The notes under the pieces are model-generated. The model searched no databases. It was given only the letters and a program-made list of their open reading frames with translations, and was not told the DNA's origin. A stretch of 15,298 nt of DNA from DATKYV01 sp035528275 (GTDB taxonomy: Bacteria; Acidobacteriota; Terriglobia; UBA7540): assembly GCA_035528275.1 (NCBI GenBank), contig DATKYV010000104.1, forward strand, positions 1-15,298, in the 5' to 3' direction. Shown piece after piece: positions 7,708 to 14,955 of the stretch; positions within the stretch are counted from its first letter, which is position 1; the number at the start of each line of letters is the position of its first letter. The position numbers and the translations under genes are program-made.

Positions 7708-8166
7708 ATGGGATTCACAGAACTGCTTCGGCGAATCTTCTTGATCGACCTGCTGGAGGGCCTGCGGCTGACGTTTTCGTATCAGCGGCCGGAGGCGATC
7801 TACACCGAGCAGTATCCGCTGGAGCGGCCGTCGGTGGCGGAGCGCTACCGCGGGGCGCCGCGGCTCAACAACAATCCGGAAACCGGCGAGACGCTGTGCA
7901 TCGCCTGCAACCTCTGCTCGCTGGCCTGCCCGGAGAACTTGATTGTGGTGGCCTGGGAGCGGACTGAGGACCGCAAGAAGAAGCTGACGACGTTTACCTA
8001 CGACCTGTCGCGATGCATGTTCTGCGGGCTGTGCGAGGACGCGTGTCCGGTGGACGCGCTGGAGCTGACGCAGGACTTCGAGCTGGCGCATTACAACCGC
8101 CAAGACATGATCTGGGACCGGCAGAAGCTGGAAGAAGGTCCCCAACCCACACGGTACACGAGGTAG
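7708..8166 (+). CDS. nuoI: NADH-quinone oxidoreductase subunit I (two [4Fe-4S] clusters)
   Basis: This is the ferredoxin-like subunit of complex I that passes electrons along clusters N6a and N6b towards NuoB. Two CxxCxxCxxxCP motifs are complete: C64, C67, C70, C74 and C103, C106, C109, C113. The N-terminal amphipathic helix (about 5-24) anchors it at the membrane. I chose the ATG at 7708 (152 residues). It follows a GGTGGA ribosome site with 7 bases of spacing and lies just after the nuoH stop. An in-frame ATG at 7669 would add 13 residues inside nuoH and has no support. The gene ends in tandem stops (TAGTAG). By eye its codons favour G endings (CTG, GCG, GAG, CCG, CGG) more than its neighbours. 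A 49-base spacer follows before nuoJ. Confidence 0.96.
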   Translation: MGFTELLRRIFLIDLLEGLRLTFSYQRPEAIYTEQYPLERPSVAERYRGAPRLNNNPETGETLCIACNLCSLACPENLIVVAWERTEDRKKKLTTFTYDLSRCMFCGLCEDACPVDALELTQDFELAHYNRQDMIWDRQKLEEGPQPTRYTR

Positions 8167-8215
8167 TAGGCAGAAGGTGGACGACTGACAAAGGACAAGG
8201 GACGTAGTTCTTAGC
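8167..8215 (+). repeat. Low-complexity spacer between nuoI and nuoJ
   Basis: The 49 bases are rich in degenerate purine words: a short duplication AAGGACAAGGGAC (8191-8203) preceded by ACGACTGACA (8180-8189), plus GTAGTAGG at the nuoI end. There is no close ribosome site for nuoJ. The texture resembles small imperfect repeats common in spacers of some Acidobacteriota genomes. That likeness is from general knowledge and was not checked. Confidence 0.35.
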
Positions 8216-8725
8216 ATGCTTCCTCAAATCGCATTCTTCTCGCTTTCGGCGCTGGCACTGGCCTCTGCCATCATGGTCATCACCCGGCGGAACGCGGTGC
8301 ACAGCGTCATCTGGTTGATCGTCACCTTGTTTTCGGTGGCGGGTATTTTCCTGATGTTACAGGCCGAATTCCTGTTTGCCGTTCAGATCATCCTTTACGT
8401 CGGCGGCATCATGGTGTTGTTCCTGTTCGTCATCATGCTGGTGAATCTCGACGTGTTGGCGAAACAACAGCAGTTCAACCGGCAGTGGGCGTTGGCACTG
8501 GTGACCGCGGTGATTCTCCTGGCGGAACTCGGCTACGGTATCTACCAGGGCCGGAGCGGATTCACGCTTCCCCCCGCGGCGGCCTCGCCCCCGACCCAGG
8601 GAAATACCCAGACCATCGCCATGGCGCTCTACCAGAACTACATGCTGCCGGTGGAAATTGCGTCGCTCCTGTTGCTGGTGGCGATGATCGGGGCGGTGAT
8701 CATGGCCAAGAGGAAATTGGAATGA
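8216..8725 (+). CDS. nuoJ: NADH-quinone oxidoreductase subunit J (ND6)
   Basis: This integral membrane subunit of complex I has five predicted helices. Its third helix undergoes the pi-bulge to alpha transition that couples quinone chemistry to proton pumping. It has 169 residues, normal length. The helix-3 region LQAEFLFAVQIILYVGGIMVLFLFVIMLV has the conserved Glu (E51) and the Y61-V-G-G turn. Many relatives have Ala where G64 stands here. A Pro/Ala/Thr-rich loop at about 120-133 precedes the last helix. The start ATG at 8216 has no good ribosome site nearby. The stop overlaps the nuoK start as ATGA, so the two are probably coupled. Confidence 0.94.
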   Translation: MLPQIAFFSLSALALASAIMVITRRNAVHSVIWLIVTLFSVAGIFLMLQAEFLFAVQIILYVGGIMVLFLFVIMLVNLDVLAKQQQFNRQWALALVTAVILLAELGYGIYQGRSGFTLPPAAASPPTQGNTQTIAMALYQNYMLPVEIASLLLLVAMIGAVIMAKRKLE

Positions 8726-9024
8726 TCCCCACGCATTATTATCTGCTTCTCGGCACGGCGTTGTTTACGGTGGGCGTGGTGGGCGTTCTCACGCGCCGGA
8801 ACGTCATCGTGATTCTGATGTCCATTGAACTGATGCTGAACGCCGTCAACATCAACTTGGTGGCCTTCTCGCACTGGTTTAAGGAAATCGACGGGCAAGC
8901 TTTTGCTATTTTCGTCATCACCGACGCGGCCGCCGAGGCCGCGATTGGACTGGGATTGATCATCGCGCTGTTCCGCAACAAGGAGACGGTGAACGCCGAT
9001 GAGATTGATCTTTTGAAGTGGTAG
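8722..9024 (+). CDS. nuoK: NADH-quinone oxidoreductase subunit K (ND4L)
   Basis: This small three-helix membrane subunit of complex I has 100 residues, the standard length. Both membrane glutamates of its proton path are present: E36 in MSIELMLNAVN and E72 in DAAAEAAIGLG, at the same numbers as in E. coli. The start at 8722 shares ATGA with the nuoJ stop. The reading frame stays open far upstream, but only this start gives the family N-terminus and length. A 65-base spacer follows before nuoL. Confidence 0.96.
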   Translation: MIPTHYYLLLGTALFTVGVVGVLTRRNVIVILMSIELMLNAVNINLVAFSHWFKEIDGQAFAIFVITDAAAEAAIGLGLIIALFRNKETVNADEIDLLKW

Positions 9025-9049
9025 GAGCCGAGAAGGGAAGTCGCGGCTC
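9025..9049 (+). other. Hairpin in the nuoK-nuoL spacer
   Basis: GAGCCG (9025-9030), immediately after the nuoK stop, pairs perfectly with CGGCTC (9044-9049) across a 13-base loop. It is followed by a T-rich but not T-only stretch (GTCTTCATCTT). It is too weak for a sure terminator. It could be an intercistronic stabilising stem or chance. Confidence 0.3.
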
Positions 9050-9089
9050 GTCTTCATCTTGCTCGAGCTGAGTCTGAAACCGGAACGAT

Positions 9090-11120
9090 ATGCTCTTTCT
9101 TGATTACATTTGGCTGATTCCGTTGTTGCCCGCGCTGGGTGCTGCCATCCAGTTCTTCTGGGGACGCAAGCTCTCGAACCAGGCCGTCTCGCTGGTGTCG
9201 GTTGGCCTGCCGGGCATTTCCTTCCTTTGGGCGCTCGGTTGTTTCTTTCAGCTTCTTCGCCTGGACGGGACAGCGTTCACCAAGGTGATGTACACGTGGC
9301 TTCCCGCCGGGGCGTTCCGTCTGACCGATGGCACGCTTGGGAACCTGACCGCCGATGTGGGATTTCAGCTCGATGCACTTTCCGCCGTTATGATGCTGGT
9401 GGTGACGGGGATCGGCTTCCTGATCCACATATACTCCATCGGATACATGGGGCACGAGGGCGGCTACTACCGTTTCTTCGGCTACATGAATCTCTTCATG
9501 TTCTCGATGCTCGTGCTGGTGCTGGCGGACAACTACCTGATGATGTTCGTGGGCTGGGAAGGCGTCGGGCTGTGCTCTTATCTCCTCATCGGATTCTACT
9601 TCCACCGCAAATCAGCTTCGGACGCCGGCAAGAAAGCCTTCATCGTGAATCGTATCGGCGACGCGGGATTCCTGCTGGGCGTGATGCTGATGGTGGTGAC
9701 TTTCGGTAGCGTCAACTTCCTCCAGGTCAGCGAAGCGGCGCGCAGCGGGCGTTTTGCGGTGGGCGACGGAGTCATCACGGCCATTTGCATCCTGTTGTTC
9801 ATCGGCGCCACGGGGAAGTCCGCGCAGATTCCTCTTTACACTTGGCTGCCCGACGCTATGGAAGGACCAACGCCCGTCAGCGCCCTCATCCACGCGGCGA
9901 CCATGGTGACCGCCGGTGTTTACATGGTGGCGCGGTCGAACGCGCTGTTTGTGCTTTCGCCTGCGGCCATGGGCCTCGTCGCTGGCATCGGCGCGGCGAC
10001 GGCAATCTGGGCGGCTTCCATCGGCCTGGTGCAAAACGATATCAAGCGCGTGCTCGCCTATTCTACGGTCAGCCAGCTCGGCTACATGTTTCTGGCCTGC
10101 GGCGTGGGCGCATTCGGGGCGGGGATTTTTCACCTGATGACCCACGCCTTCTTCAAGGCGCTGCTCTTCCTTGGTTCCGGGAGTGTGATCCACGCCCTCT
10201 CGGGTGAACAGGACATGCGCAAGATGGGAGCGCTGTGGTCAAAGATACCGACCACTGCAAAGACCATGCTGGTGGCGACGCTGGCCATCAGCGGCGCGCC
10301 GCTCCTTTCCGGCTTCTTCAGCAAGGACGAGATTCTGTGGCAATCCTTCGCCAGCCCTTATGGCAGCAAGTTGCTCTGGGTCGTGGGCGTTGTAACCGCG
10401 GGCTTGACGGCATTCTACATGTTCCGGCTGTTCTTCATGACTTTCGCGGGCAAGTCGCGCGTGCCACACGAGGTGGAGCACCACGTCCACGAGTCGCCGC
10501 GGTCAATGACGATTCCGCTGGTCTGCCTGGCGGTAGGGGCCGTCGCGGCCGGTTGGATCGGTTGGCCGAAGGCTTTGGGGGGGTCCAATCATTTCGAACA
10601 CTTCCTGGAGCCGATTTTTGAAAATCCGGCGCTAAGAGAATCGGCTCATCACGCCTGGAGTCTGGAATTCGGTCTGATGGCGTTCTCGGTTCTGGTGGCG
10701 GCAGCGGGTTTTTATCTGGCCTATCGGTGGTATGTGCAGCGGCCCGAGGCTCCGGAGCGCGTGGCGGCTGCGGCGGGTCCGGCCTATCAGATTCTGCTCA
10801 ACAAGTATTACGTGGACGAGTTGTATGACGCGCTGTTCGTGAACCGCGCCAAGGACGTGGGCAATCTGGCGGCGGCTTTTGACATGGCAGTGGTGGACGG
10901 CGGGGTCAACGGCGTGGGATGGTCCACACGCATGACGGCGGAGATTTCGCGCCTGTGGGATTTGTGGGTGATCGATGGACTTGTGAATGTCCTGGCATTC
11001 ACAGTGAAAGTGCTGAGCTATCCCGTGCGGGTTATCCAAACGGGCCTGGTGCAGACGTACGCCTTGCTGATCGTGCTCGGCGTGTTGATTTTCATGGGGT
11101 ATTACCTGATTCACTTCTGA
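9090..11120 (+). CDS. nuoL: NADH-quinone oxidoreductase subunit L (ND5, proton pump)
   Basis: This is the distal antiporter-like proton pump of complex I, carrying the long lateral helix along the membrane arm. It has 676 residues, somewhat longer than E. coli NuoL (613). Pump residues are all present: E157 in MMFVGWEGVG, K243 in GATGKSAQIPLYTWLPDAMEGPTP, H268, H348 and K356 in the helix-12 region, and D413 in SGFFSKDEIL. The C-terminal part has a periplasmic or loop segment rich in His and Glu (about 455-540), the YYVDELYD motif near 571-578, the amphipathic lateral helix and a last anchor helix (VLGVLIFMGYYLIHF). The ATG at 9090 follows a CCGGAACG ribosome-like site. The gene is intact and stands in the classic L-M-N order. 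Confidence 0.97.
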   Translation: MLFLDYIWLIPLLPALGAAIQFFWGRKLSNQAVSLVSVGLPGISFLWALGCFFQLLRLDGTAFTKVMYTWLPAGAFRLTDGTLGNLTADVGFQLDALSAVMMLVVTGIGFLIHIYSIGYMGHEGGYYRFFGYMNLFMFSMLVLVLADNYLMMFVGWEGVGLCSYLLIGFYFHRKSASDAGKKAFIVNRIGDAGFLLGVMLMVVTFGSVNFLQVSEAARSGRFAVGDGVITAICILLFIGATGKSAQIPLYTWLPDAMEGPTPVSALIHAATMVTAGVYMVARSNALFVLSPAAMGLVAGIGAATAIWAASIGLVQNDIKRVLAYSTVSQLGYMFLACGVGAFGAGIFHLMTHAFFKALLFLGSGSVIHALSGEQDMRKMGALWSKIPTTAKTMLVATLAISGAPLLSGFFSKDEILWQSFASPYGSKLLWVVGVVTAGLTAFYMFRLFFMTFAGKSRVPHEVEHHVHESPRSMTIPLVCLAVGAVAAGWIGWPKALGGSNHFEHFLEPIFENPALRESAHHAWSLEFGLMAFSVLVAAAGFYLAYRWYVQRPEAPERVAAAAGPAYQILLNKYYVDELYDALFVNRAKDVGNLAAAFDMAVVDGGVNGVGWSTRMTAEISRLWDLWVIDGLVNVLAFTVKVLSYPVRVIQTGLVQTYALLIVLGVLIFMGYYLIHF

Positions 11121-11131
11121 CGGCGTCGGGT

Positions 11132-11144
11132 GGGCGCCCCGCCC
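11132..11144 (+). other. Short GC-rich hairpin in the nuoL-nuoM spacer
   Basis: GGGCG (11132-11136) pairs with CGCCC (11140-11144) around a CCC loop within the 44-base spacer. No T-run follows. It is a possible mRNA processing or stability element, and the evidence is weak in such GC-rich DNA. Confidence 0.2.
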
Positions 11145-11164
11145 GGCCGTGTTCGAGGTAAACG

Positions 11165-12787
11165 ATGCAGTTCTTTCATGATCACATCCTGACCATTGTC
11201 TTGCTCACGCCTCTTGCGGGACTGGTCCCGATGCTCTTCATCCCCGGCGAGAACAAGAACGCCATTCGCTGGTGGGGAAACATCGTGACCTTCGCCGGGT
11301 TCTTGGTGTCCCTGCCGCTGGTGTTCTGGTTCCGGACGGGCGACACCGCGCCGCAGTTCCAGTTCATCGAGCAAGTCGATTGGATTCCTTCCATCGGGGC
11401 GCGGTACTTCCTCGGCATCGACGGCATCAGCTTCCTGATGATGATGCTCACCACGGTTCTGGGTTTCCTTTCCGTGCTTTCGTCCTGGTCGGCCATTCAG
11501 GAACGGACGAAAGAGTACTACTCGATGTTTCTTCTCTTGCAGACCGGCATGCTCGGCGTCTTCATGTCCCTTGACTTCTTCCTTTTCTATGTTTTTTGGG
11601 AAGTAATGTTGGTGCCGATGTACTTCATCATCGGCGTCTGGGGCGGCCCGCGCAAGCTTTACGCGGCCATTAAGTTCTTCCTCTTCACGCTGGCGGGTTC
11701 GGTTCTGATGCTGCTCGGCATCCTGGCGCTCTATTTCCAATATCACGCCGACACGGGCGTATATACATTCAACGTTCTTTATCTGATGCAGCACGCTTGG
11801 GCGGCGGACCTGCAGCGCTGGGTTTTCTGGGCGTTCATGATTGCCTTCGCCATCAAGGTGCCGATGTTCCCGTTCCACACCTGGCTCCCCGACGCGCACG
11901 TGGAGGCGCCGACGGCGGGCTCGGTCATCCTCGCCGGCGTCCTGCTGAAGATGGGGACCTACGGTTTCGTGCGCTTCTCGCTGCCCCTGCTTCCGCAGGC
12001 GAGCTCTGACCCCACAATTGTCCGCGTGATGGTGGTGCTTTCCATCATCGCCATCATCTACGGCGCGCTCGTCTCCATGATGCAGCGCGACATGAAGAGG
12101 CTCATCGCTTATTCTTCGGTCAGCCACCTGGGCTTTTGCACGCTGGGCATCTTCGCCCTGAATCCACACGGGCTTTCGGGAAGCATCCTCCAGCAGGTCA
12201 ACCACGGAATTTCGACGGGCGCGCTCTTCTTGATCGTCGGGCTGATTTACGAGCGGCGGCACACGCGTGAGATCAAGGAACTGGGCGGGCTCTCGAACGT
12301 CATGCCCGTTTACGCCATGCTCTTCATGATCGTGACCCTCTCTTCGATCGGTTTGCCGCTGCTGAACGGGTTCATCGGAGAATTCACCATCTTGCAGGGC
12401 GCGTTTCAAGTGAACTGGCGCTGGGGCGCGTGGGCAGTTTTGGGGATCGTTCTGGGTGCGGCCTACATGCTGTGGCTCTACCAGCGGACGATGTTTGGAA
12501 CATGCGACAATCCCAAGAACCAGGTTCTGAAGGATTTGAACTTCCGCGAGATTATGACTCTGGTGCCGCTGATCGTTTGGGCTTTCTGGATCGGGTTGTA
12601 TCCCAAACCGTTCTTCAAGGTGCTCGAGAAGCCGGTGACGGCCATCGTACAGCGCGTGAATCCCGGCCTCTACGCAAATGCCGGGAAGATCAGTCCGGTC
12701 ATGCCGCAGCCCGCGCCGGCTCCCGCAACGACAATGGGCGAGAGTTCCGGGGTTCCGTCGGCTGAGCATTCAGGAGTCGCGCACTAA
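11165..12787 (+). CDS. nuoM: NADH-quinone oxidoreductase subunit M (ND4, proton pump)
   Basis: This is an antiporter-like proton pump of the complex I membrane arm. It has 540 residues. Key residues match E. coli closely: E146 in FYVFWEVMLVPMYF, K231 in AFAIKVPMFPFHTWLPDAHVE, and K262 in AGVLLKMGTYGF. The conserved helix-12 region HGISTGALFLIVGLIYERR is also present. The last 30 or so residues form a non-membrane Pro/Ala/Ser-rich tail (MPQPAPAPATT and beyond) that ordinary NuoM proteins lack or have much shorter. The start at 11165 has a clear GAGGT ribosome site 5 bases upstream. The TAA stop overlaps the nuoN ATG by one base (TAATG), which suggests reinitiation. Confidence 0.97.
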   Translation: MQFFHDHILTIVLLTPLAGLVPMLFIPGENKNAIRWWGNIVTFAGFLVSLPLVFWFRTGDTAPQFQFIEQVDWIPSIGARYFLGIDGISFLMMMLTTVLGFLSVLSSWSAIQERTKEYYSMFLLLQTGMLGVFMSLDFFLFYVFWEVMLVPMYFIIGVWGGPRKLYAAIKFFLFTLAGSVLMLLGILALYFQYHADTGVYTFNVLYLMQHAWAADLQRWVFWAFMIAFAIKVPMFPFHTWLPDAHVEAPTAGSVILAGVLLKMGTYGFVRFSLPLLPQASSDPTIVRVMVVLSIIAIIYGALVSMMQRDMKRLIAYSSVSHLGFCTLGIFALNPHGLSGSILQQVNHGISTGALFLIVGLIYERRHTREIKELGGLSNVMPVYAMLFMIVTLSSIGLPLLNGFIGEFTILQGAFQVNWRWGAWAVLGIVLGAAYMLWLYQRTMFGTCDNPKNQVLKDLNFREIMTLVPLIVWAFWIGLYPKPFFKVLEKPVTAIVQRVNPGLYANAGKISPVMPQPAPAPATTMGESSGVPSAEHSGVAH

Positions 12788-14265
12788 TGTGGAGCGCCTT
12801 TTTCCAACCCGGTGATTATCAGGCCGTCATCCCGGAAATCTTGCTGACCATGTTTGGCCTGGCGATCCTCCTGCTCGATTTCCTTCTCGGCAAGCGTGAC
12901 AAGTACCTGAATGCGGTTGCGGCGCTCATCGGCGTGGGCTTTGCCACGATCAAGCTCGTGATGTTCTGGCGGCTCCTCGCCGATCGGATTCCCTACACAG
13001 GGTTCGGCGGCATCTTCATCCTGGATACGTTTGCGATCTTCTTCAAGCTTCTGATTGTCATCGCCACGGGGCTGGTGGTGCTGCTTTCCGCCAAGTACTT
13101 GGAGATCGAGGACGCGCACTACGGCGAGTATTACGCCCTGCTGCTGTTTTCCGCTGTGGGAATGATGCTCATGGCCTCCGGGCGGGACCTGATTGTGCTC
13201 TTCATGGCCCTGGAGCTGATGGCGCTCTGCGAGTACATCCTGACGGGATTTCTGCGGGGCAGTCGCCGCTCGAACGAAGCGGCGATGAAATTTTTCCTGC
13301 TGGGAGCGTTCTCTTCGGGCCTGCTGCTTTATGGAATGTCCCTGCTTTACGGCATCGGCGGATCGACCAACCTGGTTGTCATCGCCGAGCGGTTGGCGGG
13401 ACGGCCTTCTCCCGACCCGCTCTCCTGGATGGCGATGATTACGCTGCTGGCGGGGCTTTTCTTCAAAGTGGCTGCCGTGCCTTTCCATCAGTGGACACCG
13501 GACGTATACGAGGGCGCGCCGACTTCCATTACCGCATTCATTTCTGTGGCGCCGAAGGTGGCGTCGTTTGCCATCCTGATGCGCATCCTGATCGTCGGCA
13601 TCTGGCCGCTGCGGGCAGAGTGGCAGATGCTCACCATGGGCGTCGCCGTGGCGACGATGACTGTTGGGAACCTCGCGGCCATCACCCAGACGAACATTAA
13701 ACGGTTTTTTGGATACTCGACGATTGCGCACGTGGGCTACCTGCTGCTCGGATTGGTCGCGGCGGCGGACGGCAATTCGGAAGGTCTTACCGCGATCGCC
13801 ATTTATCTCCTAGCCTACGCTTTCATGAATCTCGGTGCTTTCGCGGTCGTCATCATGATGCGGCGCAAGGACATCATCGGTGAGGAGATTGACGACCTTT
13901 CGGGCTTGATGCAGCGCGCCCCGGGGCCCGCCGTTCTGATGCTCATCTTCTTGCTTTCGCTCACCGGCATTCCTCCCACCGCGGGCTTCATCGGAAAGTA
14001 TTTCATCTTTCTTTCTCTGATTGAGACCCGGCATTATGTGCTGGCGGTTCTGGCCGTGGCTTACGCGGTCGTGGCCCTGTACTACTACTTCCGGATCGTC
14101 GTGGTGATGTTCATGAAGAAGCCGCTCGACACGGTCCCATTGGCCACGAGCCCGGGTCTCTCGGTGGTTTTGGGCGTCACGCTGACGTTGACGCTGCTTA
14201 TTGGGGTCTATCCCCAACCTTTTATCGTTTGGGCGCGCGAGGCAATCCGGCCGTTCTTTTCTTAG
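12787..14265 (+). CDS. nuoN: NADH-quinone oxidoreductase subunit N (ND2, proton pump)
   Basis: This is the antiporter-like pump nearest the quinone site among L, M and N. It has 492 residues, normal length. Functional residues are all present at a constant offset of 10 from E. coli: E143 in FMALELMALCEY, K168 in EAAMKFFLLG, K227 in GLFFKVAAVPFHQWTPDVYEGAPT, and K257 in SVAPKVASF. An AGGAG ribosome site lies 10 bases before the ATG, inside the nuoM end. The gene closes the nuo run, and 12 bases later an ATP synthase accessory gene begins. Confidence 0.97.
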   Translation: MWSAFFQPGDYQAVIPEILLTMFGLAILLLDFLLGKRDKYLNAVAALIGVGFATIKLVMFWRLLADRIPYTGFGGIFILDTFAIFFKLLIVIATGLVVLLSAKYLEIEDAHYGEYYALLLFSAVGMMLMASGRDLIVLFMALELMALCEYILTGFLRGSRRSNEAAMKFFLLGAFSSGLLLYGMSLLYGIGGSTNLVVIAERLAGRPSPDPLSWMAMITLLAGLFFKVAAVPFHQWTPDVYEGAPTSITAFISVAPKVASFAILMRILIVGIWPLRAEWQMLTMGVAVATMTVGNLAAITQTNIKRFFGYSTIAHVGYLLLGLVAAADGNSEGLTAIAIYLLAYAFMNLGAFAVVIMMRRKDIIGEEIDDLSGLMQRAPGPAVLMLIFLLSLTGIPPTAGFIGKYFIFLSLIETRHYVLAVLAVAYAVVALYYYFRIVVVMFMKKPLDTVPLATSPGLSVVLGVTLTLTLLIGVYPQPFIVWAREAIRPFFS

Positions 14266-14277
14266 GCGGGAGGATTT

Positions 14278-14544
14278 GTGGGCTCCCGCGCGGGCATGAA
14301 GACGAGCCTGTGGGCGAAGGTCGGTTTCTATTCCAGCCTGGGCTTTATCTTGCCCGGAGCGATCCTTGGAGGCTTGGCGCTCGGCTGGTACCTGGATGAA
14401 AAGTTACATTCCAGGCCGATTCTGACCTTGATTCTGGCCGCGCTGGGCGCGGTGGCGGGGTTCATCGAGATTTTGCGCCTGATGGCGCGTGAGGAGAAAC
14501 GTGAAGCTCGAAACGATGCCGGCGACGGAAATCAGCCGGGCTGA
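14278..14544 (+). CDS. atpZ: AtpZ-like small membrane protein of the ATP synthase operon
   Basis: This is a two-helix membrane protein of the family (ATPase_gene1 type) found at the head of many atp operons. It is thought to help F0 assembly or Mg/Ca supply together with AtpI. It has 88 residues from a GTG start. Helices lie at about 17-39 and 45-68, joined by the characteristic GWYLDEKLHSRPILT turn and followed by a charged tail. I chose GTG 14278 because a strong GGGAGG site (14268-14273) lies 4 bases before it. ATG 14296 would give 82 residues but has no ribosome site. The gene overlaps the next one by 44 bases. The family call rests on size, the two-helix pattern, the turn motif and position. 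The gene symbol is moderately sure. Confidence 0.8.
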   Translation: MGSRAGMKTSLWAKVGFYSSLGFILPGAILGGLALGWYLDEKLHSRPILTLILAALGAVAGFIEILRLMAREEKREARNDAGDGNQPG

Positions 14545-14914
14545 AGCGCGCCTCCCTCGCTGGATGGTGGCATTGGCGGTGTTGACCACAGCCGTGGCCC
14601 TCGCGGCAGGACACCCGGGATTCGCAGGCGGGTTCGTCCTGGGGGCCGGGTTGGGGCTGGTGAATTACTTCTGGCTGCATCAGGCGGTGGATAGCCTCAT
14701 GGCAGCGCGCCGGGACCGCCCGCCGTGGCTCGTGATCGCTAAGTTCGTGCTTCGCTACCCACTGGCCTTCGGCGGGGTCTATTTGATTTATCGAACGGGA
14801 TGGGTTTCGCTGCCGGGTCTCTTCGCAGGACTGTTCGTTCCCGTGGGCGGTGTTCTGGTCGAAGCGGTGCTGCAAATCGGCGAGGGGCTGCGAAACGGAT
14901 TACGGAGCCGATGA
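14501..14914 (+). CDS. atpI: ATP synthase subunit I (AtpI-like)
   Basis: This small hydrophobic protein is usually encoded before atpB and is thought to help assemble the c-ring. It has 137 residues with about four hydrophobic segments (about 21-37, 40-57, 77-98 and 103-125). The GAGLGLVNYFWL motif in the second segment is typical of the family. I chose GTG 14501 because AGGAG (14492-14496) lies 4 bases upstream, the same geometry as the preceding gene. GTG 14489 and ATG 14516 are in-frame alternatives without a ribosome site. It overlaps the AtpZ-like gene by 44 bases, so the two are probably co-translated. The sequence family is loosely conserved, so the call leans on size, topology and the atpB gene downstream. 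Confidence 0.78.
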   Translation: MKLETMPATEISRAEARLPRWMVALAVLTTAVALAAGHPGFAGGFVLGAGLGLVNYFWLHQAVDSLMAARRDRPPWLVIAKFVLRYPLAFGGVYLIYRTGWVSLPGLFAGLFVPVGGVLVEAVLQIGEGLRNGLRSR

Positions 14915-14955
14915 GGTTTGCTGAAGAGCTGAGAACTGACGGCTGACTGCTAATC
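14915..14955 (+). repeat. Low-complexity CTGA-rich spacer before atpB
   Basis: The spacer carries repeated CTGA/CTGAC words: GCTGAAGAGCTGAGAAC, then TGACGGCTGACTGC. No ribosome site is evident before the atpB start. The pattern resembles degenerate tandem spacers seen in some Acidobacteriota (general knowledge, not checked). Confidence 0.4.

Noticed and set aside
11111..12769. A 552-codon open frame on the minus strand opposite nuoM
   Set aside because: It mirrors nuoM almost exactly. The product is dominated by His, Arg, Glu, Asp and Gln with no recognisable domain. It is the expected antisense artefact of high-GC codon bias.
12784..13731. A 315-codon minus-strand frame opposite nuoN
   Set aside because: It is a shadow of nuoN with low-quality, charged and His-rich composition.
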